This document shows, piece by piece, positions 52,654 through 61,173 of a DNA stretch of 64,000 nucleotides. The stretch covers positions 62,001 to 126,000 of the forward strand of contig CAVFFZ010000002.1 in NCBI GenBank assembly GCA_963621995.1. The letters are read 5' to 3'. A program made the translations under genes and the position numbers. The DNA is from UMGS1663 sp963621995 (GTDB lineage Bacteria > Bacillota > Clostridia > TANB77 > CAG-508). The stretch's first letter is position 1. Each line of letters begins with the position of its first letter. Under the pieces are notes generated by a model. That model did not search any database and was not told the origin of the DNA. It worked only from the letters and a program-made list of their open reading frames with translations.

Positions 52654-52980
52654 ATGCAAGAAATTACAAATAATGAAAATAGACAAATGCATGGTGGAGT
52701 TCAAATAAACTCAAATAGCCCAGAAATATTAACAAATAACATATATACTCCAGCATTTTTAAGAAGTCAAATAGGAAGACTAATGAGAGTTGAATTTTTA
52801 ATTGGAACTAATAATTTGGTAGATAGAATAGGAATTTTAGAAGATGTAGGAGCAAGCTATATTCTTCTTCGTTCTTTCGAAAATGATAGTTTAGTATATT
52901 GTGACATATATTCTATTAAATTCATTACAATTTCAACAACAGGAACATATGCTATGAATATGAATAATAGATATTGGTAA
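52654..52980 (+). CDS. gerQ: GerQ-like spore coat protein
   Basis: A 108-residue protein. The N-terminal 35 residues are polar and disordered. The rest, AFLRSQIGRLMRVEFLIGT, VDRIGILEDVGASYILLRS and YCDIYSIKFITIS, follows the order of GerQ (a short domain with a Leu-rich strand set ending in a Y-x-Y/I-x-F segment). In Bacillus GerQ is needed to place CwlJ in the spore coat and the two genes are neighbours, as here. Sequence match alone is moderate; the context makes the call. Confidence 0.7.
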   Translation: MQEITNNENRQMHGGVQINSNSPEILTNNIYTPAFLRSQIGRLMRVEFLIGTNNLVDRIGILEDVGASYILLRSFENDSLVYCDIYSIKFITISTTGTYAMNMNNRYW

Positions 52981-53010
52981 AAAATAAAGTTATATTTAGA
53001 TATAATAATA

Positions 53011-53055
53011 AAAATAGCACCTTTAATAGTAAATATTATCGGTGTTATTTTATTG
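53011..53055 (+). terminator. Terminator after gerQ
   Basis: AAAATAGCACC (53011-53021) pairs with GGTGTTATTTT (53041-53051) with one G-T pair, then ATTG. The loop is long (19 nt). Confidence 0.65.
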
Positions 53056-53096
53056 TAAAAATTATATACAACAACATAAAAATTTACGAAAATGTC

Positions 53097-53125
53097 TTGT
53101 ACTTTTTTCTTTTTCCTTATATAAT
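53097..53125 (+). promoter_or_regulatory. Sigma-A promoter for pta-ackA
   Basis: TTGTAC (53097-53102), 17 nt, TATAAT (53120-53125), 36 nt before the pta start. Confidence 0.65.
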
Positions 53126-53161
53126 GTTAAAGTATTAAACTAAAAGGAGGAAACGAGTAAA

Positions 53162-54160
53162 ATGTCTTTTATAAATGATATAAAACAAAGAGCAAAACAA
53201 GATATAAAAACAATTATATTACCAGAAAGTAATGATTTACGTGTTATAAAAGCTACTGAACAAGTCTTAAAAGAAGGATATAGCGATATTATACTAATAG
53301 GAAACAAAGAAGAAATAAAAAAATTAGCACAAGAAAACAATATAGACATATCAAAAGCAAAAATTGTAGATCCTTTAAAATCAGATAAATTCAGTGAATA
53401 CGCAGAAAAATTTTATGAATTAAGAAAAGCAAAAGGTATGACATTAGACAAAGCAAAAGAAATAATGAAAGACAATGTATATTTTGGAATGATGATGGTA
53501 AAACAAGGAGATGGAGACGGATTAGTATCAGGTGCTTGTCATTCTACAGCAGACACTTTAAGACCAGCACTTCAAATATTAAAAACAGCACCAGGAACAA
53601 AACTTGTATCAGCATTTTTCTTAATGGTAGTTCCAAATTGTGAATATGGTGAAAATGGAGCATTTGTTTTTGGAGATTGTGGTTTAAATGAATATCCAGA
53701 TCCAGAAGCATTATCAGAAATAGCAATTTCATCTTCTAAAAGTTTTAAACAATTAGTTGGAAAAGAGCCAAGAGTTGCAATGCTTTCATATTCAAGTTAT
53801 GGAAGTGCACATTCACCACTTACAGATAAAGTAGTAGAAGCAACTAAATTATTAAAAGAAAAAATGCCAGAGTTAATTGCAGATGGTGAACTACAATTAG
53901 ATGCAGCAATTATACCAGAAATTGCAGCTTCAAAAGCACCAGGAAGCCCATTAAAGGGAGAAGCAAATACTTTAATATTCCCCGATTTAGACGCTGGAAA
54001 TATAGGATATAAGTTAGTTCAAAGATTCGCAAAAGCAGAAGCATATGGACCACTTTGCCAAGGTATTGCAAAACCTGTAAATGATTTATCAAGAGGCTGT
54101 AGCTCAGAAGATATAGCTGGAGTTATTGCAATTACAGCAGTTCAAGCACAAAGTATGTAA
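53162..54160 (+). CDS. pta: Phosphate acetyltransferase
   Basis: A 332-residue enzyme that converts acetyl-CoA and Pi to acetyl phosphate. It has IILPESNDLRVIKATEQVL, GDGDGLVSGACHSTADTLRP, GDCGLNEYPDPEALSEIA, MLSYSSYGSAHSPLTDKV and FPDLDAGNIGYKLVQR, all family landmarks, and it is the short form without the N-terminal regulatory domain. Start ATG 53162 follows AAAGGAGG. It leads the pta-ackA operon, 63 nt before ackA, and gives the cell ATP from fermentation. Confidence 0.96.
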   Translation: MSFINDIKQRAKQDIKTIILPESNDLRVIKATEQVLKEGYSDIILIGNKEEIKKLAQENNIDISKAKIVDPLKSDKFSEYAEKFYELRKAKGMTLDKAKEIMKDNVYFGMMMVKQGDGDGLVSGACHSTADTLRPALQILKTAPGTKLVSAFFLMVVPNCEYGENGAFVFGDCGLNEYPDPEALSEIAISSSKSFKQLVGKEPRVAMLSYSSYGSAHSPLTDKVVEATKLLKEKMPELIADGELQLDAAIIPEIAASKAPGSPLKGEANTLIFPDLDAGNIGYKLVQRFAKAEAYGPLCQGIAKPVNDLSRGCSSEDIAGVIAITAVQAQSM

Positions 54161-54223
54161 TATAAATCTTGAAGAAAAAATGCGCAAAACATATATAAGA
54201 AATAAAATTAAGGAGGAAATAAA

Positions 54224-55420
54224 ATGAAAATTTTAGTATTAAATAGTGGTAGTTCATCACTAAAATATCAATTAATCGATATGGAAAATGAACAAGTATT
54301 AGCAAAAGGAAACTATGAAAGAATTGGAATGGAAGGTTCTTTTGTAACTCACAAAGTAGGTGGAGAAAAATACAAGTACGAAAGAGATGCAAAAAATCAT
54401 GAAGAAGCTATTTCTTTTGTACTTTCACAATTTACAGATAGTGAACATGGAGTAATTTCATCATTAGACGAAATTTCAGCAGTAGGACATAGAGTTGTTC
54501 ATGGAGGAGAAAAATTCAATAAATCAGTTGTAATTACAGACGAAGTAATAGACACAATTAGAGAATGTATTCCTTTAGCACCATTACATAACCCAGCAGC
54601 TTTAACAGGAATTGAAGCTTGTATGAAAGTTATGCCAGGTAAGAAAAATGTAGCAGTATTTGATACAGCTTTCCATCAAACAATACCAGAAGAAAGATAT
54701 ATTTACCCAATACCATATAAATATTATGAAAAATATGGTGTAAGAAAATACGGATTCCACGGAACAAGCCACAGATATGTATCTGCAAGAGTTGCTGAAC
54801 TAGTAGGAAAACCAGTTACAGAATTAAAAACAATAGTATGTCATTTAGGACAAGGAGCAAGTCTATGTGCAGTATTAAGTGGTAAATCTGTTGATACATC
54901 AATGGGATTCACTCCACTTGCAGGTATTGCAATGGGAACACGTTCTGGAGATTTAGACCCATCAATAGTTACTTTCTTAATGAAGAAAGAAGGATTAACA
55001 CCTGATGAAGTAGAAAAAATATTAAATAAAGAATCTGGATTAATAGGAATGAGCGAATATTCAGCAGATAATAGAGATTTATTAGCTTCTATAGATGCAA
55101 ATGATGAACACGCTGAAAAGAGCAAATTAGCAATGGAAGCTTATGCTTATATTATAGCTCAATATATTGCTAAATATGCAGTGTCACTAAATGGTGTAGA
55201 TGTAATAGCATTTGCTGGTGGAGTTGGAGAAAGAGGACCAGATGAAAGAAAAATGATTTGTGAACAATTAAAATGGATGGGAGTAGAATTAGACCTAGAA
55301 GCAAATAATGTAAAAGCAGAAGAAAGAGAAATTTCTACAAAAGATTCTAAAGTAAAAGTTTGGATAGTTCCAACTGAAGAAGAATTAATGATAGCAAGAG
55401 ATACAGCAAATTTAGTGTAA
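54224..55420 (+). CDS. ackA: Acetate kinase (first copy)
   Basis: A 398-residue ASKHA-fold kinase making ATP from acetyl phosphate. It shows LVLNSGSSSLKYQL, VGHRVVHGGEKF, the catalytic VFDTAFHQTIPEE, GFHGTSHRYVSARVAEL, HLGQGASLCAVLSGKS and TRSGDLDPSI. All catalytic residues are intact, including the Arg of HRVVHGG. Start ATG 54224 follows AAGGAGG. Its stop codon overlaps the first base pairs of a MITE-like element, beyond which lies a second ackA. Confidence 0.96.
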   Translation: MKILVLNSGSSSLKYQLIDMENEQVLAKGNYERIGMEGSFVTHKVGGEKYKYERDAKNHEEAISFVLSQFTDSEHGVISSLDEISAVGHRVVHGGEKFNKSVVITDEVIDTIRECIPLAPLHNPAALTGIEACMKVMPGKKNVAVFDTAFHQTIPEERYIYPIPYKYYEKYGVRKYGFHGTSHRYVSARVAELVGKPVTELKTIVCHLGQGASLCAVLSGKSVDTSMGFTPLAGIAMGTRSGDLDPSIVTFLMKKEGLTPDEVEKILNKESGLIGMSEYSADNRDLLASIDANDEHAEKSKLAMEAYAYIIAQYIAKYAVSLNGVDVIAFAGGVGERGPDERKMICEQLKWMGVELDLEANNVKAEEREISTKDSKVKVWIVPTEEELMIARDTANLV

Positions 55421-55614
55421 AGGACATTTGGGGACGGGTCACTTTTGTCCTTTACATAATAAAAAAATTAAATATATAATAAAAACATATGAATTTTCAA
55501 AAAATGCTCGTTCAAGCTAAGTAGCGCTTTTTTTCAAATTAATATGTTTTTATTTTTTATTCAAATTAACACTTTATGTAAAGGACAAAAGTGACCCGTC
55601 CCCAAATGTCCTTT
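55419..55614 (+). mobile_element. MITE-like element B between the two ackA genes
   Basis: A 196-bp element with terminal inverted repeats of about 41 bp (55419-55459 and 55574-55614), each containing the family 1 hairpin, and an inner inverted repeat (AATAAAAACATATGAATTTT with its partner around 55530-55560). The middle, AAAAAATGCTCGTTCAAGCT, is shared with element A. Its first two bases are part of the ackA stop codon. There is no frame, so it is non-autonomous. Confidence 0.82.
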
Positions 55615-55634
55615 ATTTTTTACTTAAAAATCTA

Positions 55635-55663
55635 TTGTGCTTTTTCATTTTTATGGTTATAAT
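55635..55663 (+). promoter_or_regulatory. Putative sigma-A promoter for the second ackA
   Basis: TTGTGC (55635-55640), 17 nt, TATAAT (55658-55663), 40 nt before ATG 55703. It lies outside the MITE-like element, so the second ackA has its own promoter. Confidence 0.55.
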
Positions 55664-55702
55664 AACAAAAGAATTAAAGTAATAGGAAAGGAATTGAATT
55701 TA

Positions 55703-56899
55703 ATGAAAGTTTTAGTTATTAATTGTGGTAGTTCATCTTTAAAATATCAATTAATAGATATGGAAAATGAACAAGTATTAGCAAAAGGAAATTATGAAAG
55801 AATAGGGCAAGGTAATAGCTTTGTAACACATAAAGTAGCAGGAGAAAAATATGTAATAGAACATCCTGTAATATCACACAAAGAGGCTTTTGAAATTATG
55901 CTTGAACAATTACAACATAAGGATTATGGTGTAATAAAAGATTTGAATGAAATAAATGCAATAGGACATAGAATACCACATGGAACAGATATATTTGATA
56001 AATCTGTATTAATTACAGATGAAGTAATTGCAGAAATAGAAAAAACAACAGAATTAGCACCAATTCATAATCCACCAACAATAAACGGAATAAAAGCTTG
56101 CAAAGAAATAATGCCAGGAAAACCAATGGTAGCAGTGTTTGATACGGCTTTTCATCATACTATTTCTAAAGAAAGATATATTTATCCAATACCATATAAA
56201 TATTATGAAAAATATAAAATACGTAAATATGGTTTTCACGGAACAAGCCATAGATATGTATCTGCAAGAGTTGCTGAATTGATTGGAAAGAAAAAAGAAG
56301 AATTAAAAACAGTAGTATGTCACTTAGGACAAGGGGCAAGCTTATGTGCAGTATTAAATGGCGAATCTGTAGATACATCAATGGGATTTACACCAGTTGC
56401 TGGTATTCCAATGTGTGCTAGAAGCGGAGATTTAGACCCTTCAATAGTTACATTTTTAATGAGAAAAGAAGGTTTAACACCTGATGAAATAGATACAATT
56501 TTAAATAAGGAATCAGGAGTTCTTGGAATTTCAGGAGTAAGCCCAGACTTTAGAGATATTGAAAAAGAAGCAGATGAAGGAAATGAAAGAGCAGTACTTG
56601 CAAGAAAAGCATATTGCTACCTAGTTGCACAATATATTGCAAAATATGGAGTTTCAATGCAAGGAATAGATGTAATTGTATTCACGGCAGGAATTGGCGA
56701 AAATCAAATAAATATTAGAAAAATGATTTGCAAAAATTTAGAATGGCTTGGAGTAAAAATTGATTTAGAAAAGAACAATTGTAGAGGTGAAGAGGTAGAA
56801 ATTTCTACACCAGATTCTAAAATAAAAGTATGGATAGTTCCTACAAATGAAGAACTAGTAATAGCAAGAGATACGAAACAAATAGTTGAAAATTTATAA
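55703..56899 (+). CDS. Acetate kinase paralogue (second copy)
   Basis: A 398-residue paralogue of the preceding enzyme, alike over long stretches (both have SSSLKYQLIDMENEQVLAKG). It keeps AVFDTAFHHTISKE, GFHGTSHRYVSARVAEL, HLGQGASLCAVLNGES and ARSGDLDPSI. Where AckA has GHRVVHGGEKF it has GHRIPHGTDIF: the Arg stays but the following loop changes, as does TAGIGENQINIR near the end. Substrate preference may differ (for example propionate or butyrate). An upstream extension is open to 55637, but AAAGGA at 55687-55692 fixes ATG 55703. Confidence 0.9.
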   Translation: MKVLVINCGSSSLKYQLIDMENEQVLAKGNYERIGQGNSFVTHKVAGEKYVIEHPVISHKEAFEIMLEQLQHKDYGVIKDLNEINAIGHRIPHGTDIFDKSVLITDEVIAEIEKTTELAPIHNPPTINGIKACKEIMPGKPMVAVFDTAFHHTISKERYIYPIPYKYYEKYKIRKYGFHGTSHRYVSARVAELIGKKKEELKTVVCHLGQGASLCAVLNGESVDTSMGFTPVAGIPMCARSGDLDPSIVTFLMRKEGLTPDEIDTILNKESGVLGISGVSPDFRDIEKEADEGNERAVLARKAYCYLVAQYIAKYGVSMQGIDVIVFTAGIGENQINIRKMICKNLEWLGVKIDLEKNNCRGEEVEISTPDSKIKVWIVPTNEELVIARDTKQIVENL

Positions 56900-57041
56900 T
56901 TTATAAGGAAAAATTATGGATAAGAGACATTGTGTATGAAATAAGAAAACTAAATAATTTAGAGATAATAGCGAAACATTAAAAATAGAACAAAAATTAG
57001 TAATAAAAAGTTTATAAATAACACTATATTTATCTAGTACA

Positions 57042-57067
57042 GAAAATTCCCCTACAGGGGGATTTTC
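57042..57067 (+). terminator. Terminator after the second ackA
   Basis: GAAAATTCCCC pairs with GGGGATTTTC-type arm (one G-T), flanked by TAGTA/TACTA, which lengthens the stem. It lies about 140 nt after the ackA stop; 56900-57041 holds nothing recognisable. Confidence 0.7.
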
Positions 57068-57082
57068 CTACTATATAAAAAA

Positions 57083-57112
57083 ACTAGAATGTTATATAAA
57101 TAGTATTCTAGT
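57083..57112 (-). terminator. Terminator of the tyrosine recombinase gene
   Basis: ACTAGAAT and ATTCTAGT form an 8-bp stem; on the minus strand it is followed by a run of seven T residues. It lies 10 nt past the recombinase stop. Confidence 0.82.
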
Positions 57113-57122
57113 TTATAATAGT

Positions 57123-58094
57123 TTAAGTATTTAAAGGGTTTCTTTCAACTGCATTTCGTACTTGTTCATTTGCAACATGAGTATAAATTTCTGTTGTAGA
57201 AATACTAGCATGGCCTAAAAGTTCCTGCAAAGCTCTAATATCAACTTCTCCATATTGGTACATTAATGTTGCAGCAGTATGTCTTAATTTATGCACAGAA
57301 TATTTTGTAGTATCTAATCCAGCCTTTTTTAATTCTTTTTCTACAATATATTGAACAGACCTTCTTGAAATTCTTTCACGTCTTTCACTTAAAAATAAAG
57401 CATCTTTAGATTTATAATCAACACCTTCTTTAGGTCTAACTTCTAAATAGTCTCTAATAGCATTCATACAAGCTTTATTTAAATAAATAGTTCTTTCTTT
57501 ATTACCTTTTCCAATAACGGTCATTTTAGCATCATCAAAATGAATATCTTTAATATTTATACCAATCAATTCAGATAAACGCATACCACAATTTAAAAAT
57601 AGAGTAATAATAGCAAAATCTCTTTTAGCATTTCTATTATCATCATTACAAGTAACTTCTAATAGCTTTTGGCTGTCTTCTAATGTTAAATATTTAGGCA
57701 TTCTTTTATCTAATTTAGGAGTTTCTAAATTTTGAGCAGGGTTAATATCAAGTATTTTTTCTTTTACAGTTAAGTATTTAAAAAATATACGTATTGTAGA
57801 TACTTTCCTTGCACGAGTTGCACTTTTACTATGGTTAGTTTCAGCTAAAAAACTTACAAAAGCATGTATATCATTTAAAGTTATTCTTTTTAAAGTATCT
57901 ATATCAAAATTATTAATTGTAATCTTACTAAAATCTGTTTCATTAGTTTGCTTAAAATGAATTTTCATATATTTTAAAAACATAGCAAGATCATAATTAT
58001 ATTCTTTAACAGAATTAGTAGATTTATTTAATATTGTAATAGAATAATCTAAAAACGAATTCAAAAATTCTGGGTTATCTTCACGATTTATCAT
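57123..58094 (-). CDS. XerC/XerD-type tyrosine recombinase
   Basis: A 323-residue recombinase. The N-terminal SAM-like core-binding domain covers about residues 5-110; the catalytic domain has Arg172 (CGMRLSELIGI), Lys196 (VIGKGNKER), His268 and Arg271 (HKLRHTAATLMYQYG), His295 (LLGHASISTTEIY) and the nucleophile Tyr304. All are present. It could be the chromosome-dimer resolvase or a mobile-element integrase; nearby direct repeats (58408, 63641) make the second worth testing. TTG 58109 is in frame upstream but belongs to the GGAG site; ATG 58094 is used. Confidence 0.88.
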   Translation of the reverse strand: MINREDNPEFLNSFLDYSITILNKSTNSVKEYNYDLAMFLKYMKIHFKQTNETDFSKITINNFDIDTLKRITLNDIHAFVSFLAETNHSKSATRARKVSTIRIFFKYLTVKEKILDINPAQNLETPKLDKRMPKYLTLEDSQKLLEVTCNDDNRNAKRDFAIITLFLNCGMRLSELIGINIKDIHFDDAKMTVIGKGNKERTIYLNKACMNAIRDYLEVRPKEGVDYKSKDALFLSERRERISRRSVQYIVEKELKKAGLDTTKYSVHKLRHTAATLMYQYGEVDIRALQELLGHASISTTEIYTHVANEQVRNAVERNPLNT

Positions 58095-58252
58095 AATTTT
58101 ACACTCCAATTATTTCTAAAAAGATTATATATCAAAGAAATAAAAAAGGGAAGAGAAAAGAGAAATTTTGTGCAATGTTTTTGAACTATATTTTTCTGTT
58201 TAACTTTTGATTCAATTGGTGTAATAAAAACTTTATAGTGTAATATATTTAT

Positions 58253-58441
58253 GTGGTTGTTACATATAACGGACCACAAATAACATACCATCCTAGTGGA
58301 ATTTCAATATATAAGGATTTAACAATAAATATAATAAATTCAACTGCAGCTGTTGCAAATGAGGTTGCAGAAACTTCAAAATTGCAAATAGGTATGATAG
58401 AAGGAATTTATATGTTTATGAGTAGATATGCCAATTTATAA
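58253..58441 (+). CDS. Doubtful 62-residue frame leading into the long repeat
   Basis: A GTG-started frame (VVTYNGPQITYHPSGISIYK at its N-terminus) that ends with MFMSRYANL. No convincing ribosome-binding site precedes it, and no family is recognised. Its last 11 codons lie inside the direct repeat that starts at 58408, so the second copy at 63641 carries the same C-terminus without the rest. It may be the 3' part of a decayed gene. Confidence 0.25.
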   Translation: MVVTYNGPQITYHPSGISIYKDLTINIINSTAAVANEVAETSKLQIGMIEGIYMFMSRYANL

Positions 58442-58767
58442 ATTTAGTGTTTATTGTACAATTTTAGTAGAAATGCTGATTTTCAGGCATTTATTAAAAA
58501 TGCTCGAAAAAGGCTAAAAAAGCGACGCACGAGAATCGATTTTAAGGCGTTTTTATTTTTTAGGCATATAACTTGTTGTTTGAATAATTGAGCAAAATAT
58601 TGAAATATGGCGATTTGTGAAATTTTGATAAAAATAATCTAAAGTTATATAAATTTTTTAAAATATGTGGTTACAATAATGAAAAAAAATCCAACCAAGA
58701 ATAATTAAAAATAATGAGGCTTCAGAATCAAATTTAAGAGAGTTTTATAAGAAAGTAATATAGTTTG
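58408..58767 (+). repeat. Long direct repeat, copy A
   Basis: 360 nt match 63641-64000 at a constant offset of 5233 with one difference seen (C at 58459, T at 63692). Copy B runs off the window, so the repeat may be longer. It holds two potential hairpins: AAATGC-TGA/TCA-GGCATTT (from 58471) and AAAAATGC...GCGTTTTT (58496-58556). This, with the unassigned 58768-58987, makes up the 614-nt gap before the aminopeptidase. 58940-58961 also forms an ACATATAC/GTATATGT hairpin. Confidence 0.9.
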
Positions 58768-58987
58768 TTGTTAGAATAAATAGCTTAAATACTAGTAATA
58801 GCAAGGAATAGCAAGATTTTGCGGGTAGGACCATATATGTATGATTTTATATTTTACTCCTATCTCTTATTGCACAAAACTTTGATAATACAAACCAAAT
58901 GTAATACATATAAAAAGTGAATTATGTTTTTATAACAACATATACAATTTAGTATATGTCGTTTGTAAAAAAAATCTTTATAATATC

Positions 58988-59017
58988 TTGCATAATTTTA
59001 AATAAAAGTGATATACT
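58988..59017 (+). promoter_or_regulatory. Putative promoter for the aminopeptidase
   Basis: TTGCAT (58988-58993), an 18-nt spacer, then TATACT (59012-59017), 39 nt before the start codon. Confidence 0.45.
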
Positions 59018-59055
59018 TTTTTTAGTTAAATAATCAAATGATTGGAGAATAGACA

Positions 59056-60174
59056 ATGGATAGTAGAGATGAAAAACTTGCATATAATCTTATATATAAT
59101 TCTATATCTTTAAGTAAAAATGAAAATATATTAGTGGAAGTAATTGGAGAAGATGGTTTAGCACTTGCAAATGAAATTATAAAACAAGCTAAGATAATAA
59201 ATGCAATACCACACTTAAACATAATAAATCACGAAGACTTAAAAAATTTTTTAATAAGTGCAACTAAAGAAGAGATAATTGAATATGGAAAAAAAGATTA
59301 TGAAACAATGAAAAAAATGCAAGCATATATAGGAATAAGCGCACCAACATCAGACCAAACTTTAAAAGGTGTATCTCAAGAAAAAATAGAATTATATAAC
59401 AAATATTATACTGCTTTGGTACATTTAGAACAAAGAGTTAAACATACAAAATGGTGCATTTTAAGATATCCAAATGAATATTTTGCAAAAAAAAGTAATA
59501 TGACACTAAATGAATTTAAAGATTTTTATTACAATGTTTGTAATATTGATTATAATAAAATGAAGATTGCGATGGAACCTTTAAAAGAATTAATGAATAA
59601 AACTGATAAAGTGCATATTGTGGCACCTGGAACTGATTTATCATTCAGTATAAAAGAAATTCCATCAGAAAAATATTATGGAACATTTAATATACCAGAT
59701 GGTGAAGTTGCAACATGTCCAGTAAAAAATAGTGTTAATGGTTATATCGCTTACAATACTAAAACAAAATATAATGATATTGTATTTGAAGACATAAGGT
59801 TTGATTTTATAAATGGAAAAATAGTAAAAGCAACAGCTAAAGAAAAAACAAAAGAACTAAATGAAATTCTTGATACAGATGATGGAGCTAGATATATTGG
59901 AGAATTTGCATTTGGACTAAACCCATATATTAATAATACAATGTGTGATACTTTGTTTGATGAAAAAATAAATGGAAGTTTTCATTTAACTCCAGGAATG
60001 GCTCTAGAAGAAAGTGATAACGGAAATAGATCAGCAATTCATTGGGATATAGTTAAAATTCTTAGAAAAGATTTCGGTGGTGGTGAAATTTATTTTGATG
60101 ATATACTAATAATGAAAGATGGAAAATTTATATTAGAAGAGCTTAAAAAATTAAACGCTGAAAATTTAAAATAA
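59056..60174 (+). CDS. Aminopeptidase, M29 family (AmpS/PepS type)
   Basis: A 372-residue cytoplasmic metallo-aminopeptidase. The family landmarks are TFNIPDGEVATCPVKNS with a metal Glu, ARYIGEFAFGLNP with a second Glu, and the metal-binding end FHLTPGMALEESDNG, SAIHWDIV and GGGEIYFDD. It is somewhat shorter than the usual 410 residues. It removes N-terminal residues from peptides with a dinuclear metal centre. Start ATG 59056 follows TTGGAGAA. A bidirectional terminator follows. Confidence 0.88.
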   Translation: MDSRDEKLAYNLIYNSISLSKNENILVEVIGEDGLALANEIIKQAKIINAIPHLNIINHEDLKNFLISATKEEIIEYGKKDYETMKKMQAYIGISAPTSDQTLKGVSQEKIELYNKYYTALVHLEQRVKHTKWCILRYPNEYFAKKSNMTLNEFKDFYYNVCNIDYNKMKIAMEPLKELMNKTDKVHIVAPGTDLSFSIKEIPSEKYYGTFNIPDGEVATCPVKNSVNGYIAYNTKTKYNDIVFEDIRFDFINGKIVKATAKEKTKELNEILDTDDGARYIGEFAFGLNPYINNTMCDTLFDEKINGSFHLTPGMALEESDNGNRSAIHWDIVKILRKDFGGGEIYFDDILIMKDGKFILEELKKLNAENLK

Positions 60175-60179
60175 ACCTT

Positions 60180-60211
60180 AAAACAGAGTCCTATGTTTAG
60201 AACTCTGTTTT
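60180..60211 (+). terminator. Bidirectional terminator after the aminopeptidase
   Basis: AAAACAGAGT pairs with ACTCTGTTTT (10 bp, 12-nt loop) with T residues on both sides. It overlaps the stop codon region of the minus-strand frame at 60197. Confidence 0.8.
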
Positions 60212-60742
60212 ATCATTAAAAAATAAATCATCATAATTTGAATCATTCAATATCCATGCATTATCATATTTGATTTTATTAAGATCATCTTTAGAAATTT
60301 TTAAATAATGGTCATATTCATGTATATTTGATATTTCATTCACTGACATTATGCCTTTTTTGATAACTGGTATAGAATATGGAGTTAAAGCCATTATAAA
60401 AAAGAATGTTTTATCAATTTCATTATTCCAAGGAATACTAAATGAAATTTGAATCTTCTCATATTGAGTACCTTGAGAATTTGTATTTTCTAAATTTATA
60501 TAACCTATTGTCTTGTCATAGGTAAGTTTACCTTCATAATAATATGAAGATTTATCAGCATATTTACTTGTAGATTTTACTCCGTTATAAAATCTAATTT
60601 TTGTTGTATCTGAATTTTTAATATTAATCAATTCTGCAATTGATACTACTAGATGATTTTGTGTATATAGGAGTTGATATAATATTGAGAAAAGAAAAAG
60701 GAAAAATCCTAATTGAAGGAATGGATTTATCCGGAAAAACAA
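60197..60742 (-). pseudogene. 3' remnant of an unrecognised minus-strand gene
   Basis: The frame gives 181 residues. From about residue 34 it reads like a real protein (SIAELINIKNSDTTKIRFYN; GKLTYDKTIGYINLEN; YDHYLKISKDDLNKIKYDN), but residues 1-33 are only the antisense of the thymidylate-kinase-like gene that starts at 60685. There is no ribosome-binding site. It is likely that the 5' part was lost at about 60640, where the sequence changes to the kinase gene. Family unknown. Confidence 0.45.
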
Positions 60743-61173
60743 CTATTACAAAATATCTGTCTGAAATTCTGAGTGTTGACAGAATTCAAAAAAGAACACT
60801 CAGCGATGAGTGCTCCATTTTTGATTTTACTGTAGCACAATCTAAAAAAGGTAAATTACACACAGAATTAATTAATAAGCTATATACTTTAGCAATTACT
60901 GAAGATTTATATAATTATAAACCTAGAGATAATGGTATAATATTACAAGATTCATACTTTGCATTAAAAAGTTATGCTTTAATGAAACAAAAATATCCAA
61001 ATACTTTAGCTAAAGAAGTTTATAAATTATTGCAACTATTTCCAAAACCTGAATTAGCATTTTACTTAACAGCTAGTACAGAAGAAAGATTAAGGAGAAA
61101 TGAGAAAAGAGATAAGCCTATGGCATATATGGAAAAGATGAAGATGTATTCCTTCTATATTCAGAACATATAG
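60685..61173 (+). CDS. Thymidylate kinase-like P-loop protein, truncated at the C-terminus
   Basis: A 162-residue protein. It has the P-loop IEGMDLSGKTTITKYLSE, ILQDSYFALKSYALM in the place of the DRY-like motif, and FYLTASTEERLRRNEKRDK, the LID-like region of thymidylate/deoxynucleoside kinases. The usual last 30-50 residues are missing: after RDKPMAYMEK the frame runs into MKMYSFYIQNI and stops, while another frame encodes a cyclase end. TTG 60685, with AGGAG at 60669-60673, is preferred over ATG 60640, which lies in the minus-strand remnant. Confidence 0.6.
   Translation: MRKEKGKILIEGMDLSGKTTITKYLSEILSVDRIQKRTLSDECSIFDFTVAQSKKGKLHTELINKLYTLAITEDLYNYKPRDNGIILQDSYFALKSYALMKQKYPNTLAKEVYKLLQLFPKPELAFYLTASTEERLRRNEKRDKPMAYMEKMKMYSFYIQNI

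Noticed and set aside
58408..58767. Integron attC site or rRNA/tRNA-derived repeat
   Set aside because: There is no attC-like 7-bp core pair (GTTRRRY) in the right geometry, and no resemblance to a stable RNA gene was found.
60640..60684. ATG 60640 as start of the thymidylate-kinase-like gene
   Set aside because: These codons coincide with the minus-strand remnant and lack a ribosome-binding site; TTG 60685 has AGGAG at a suitable distance.
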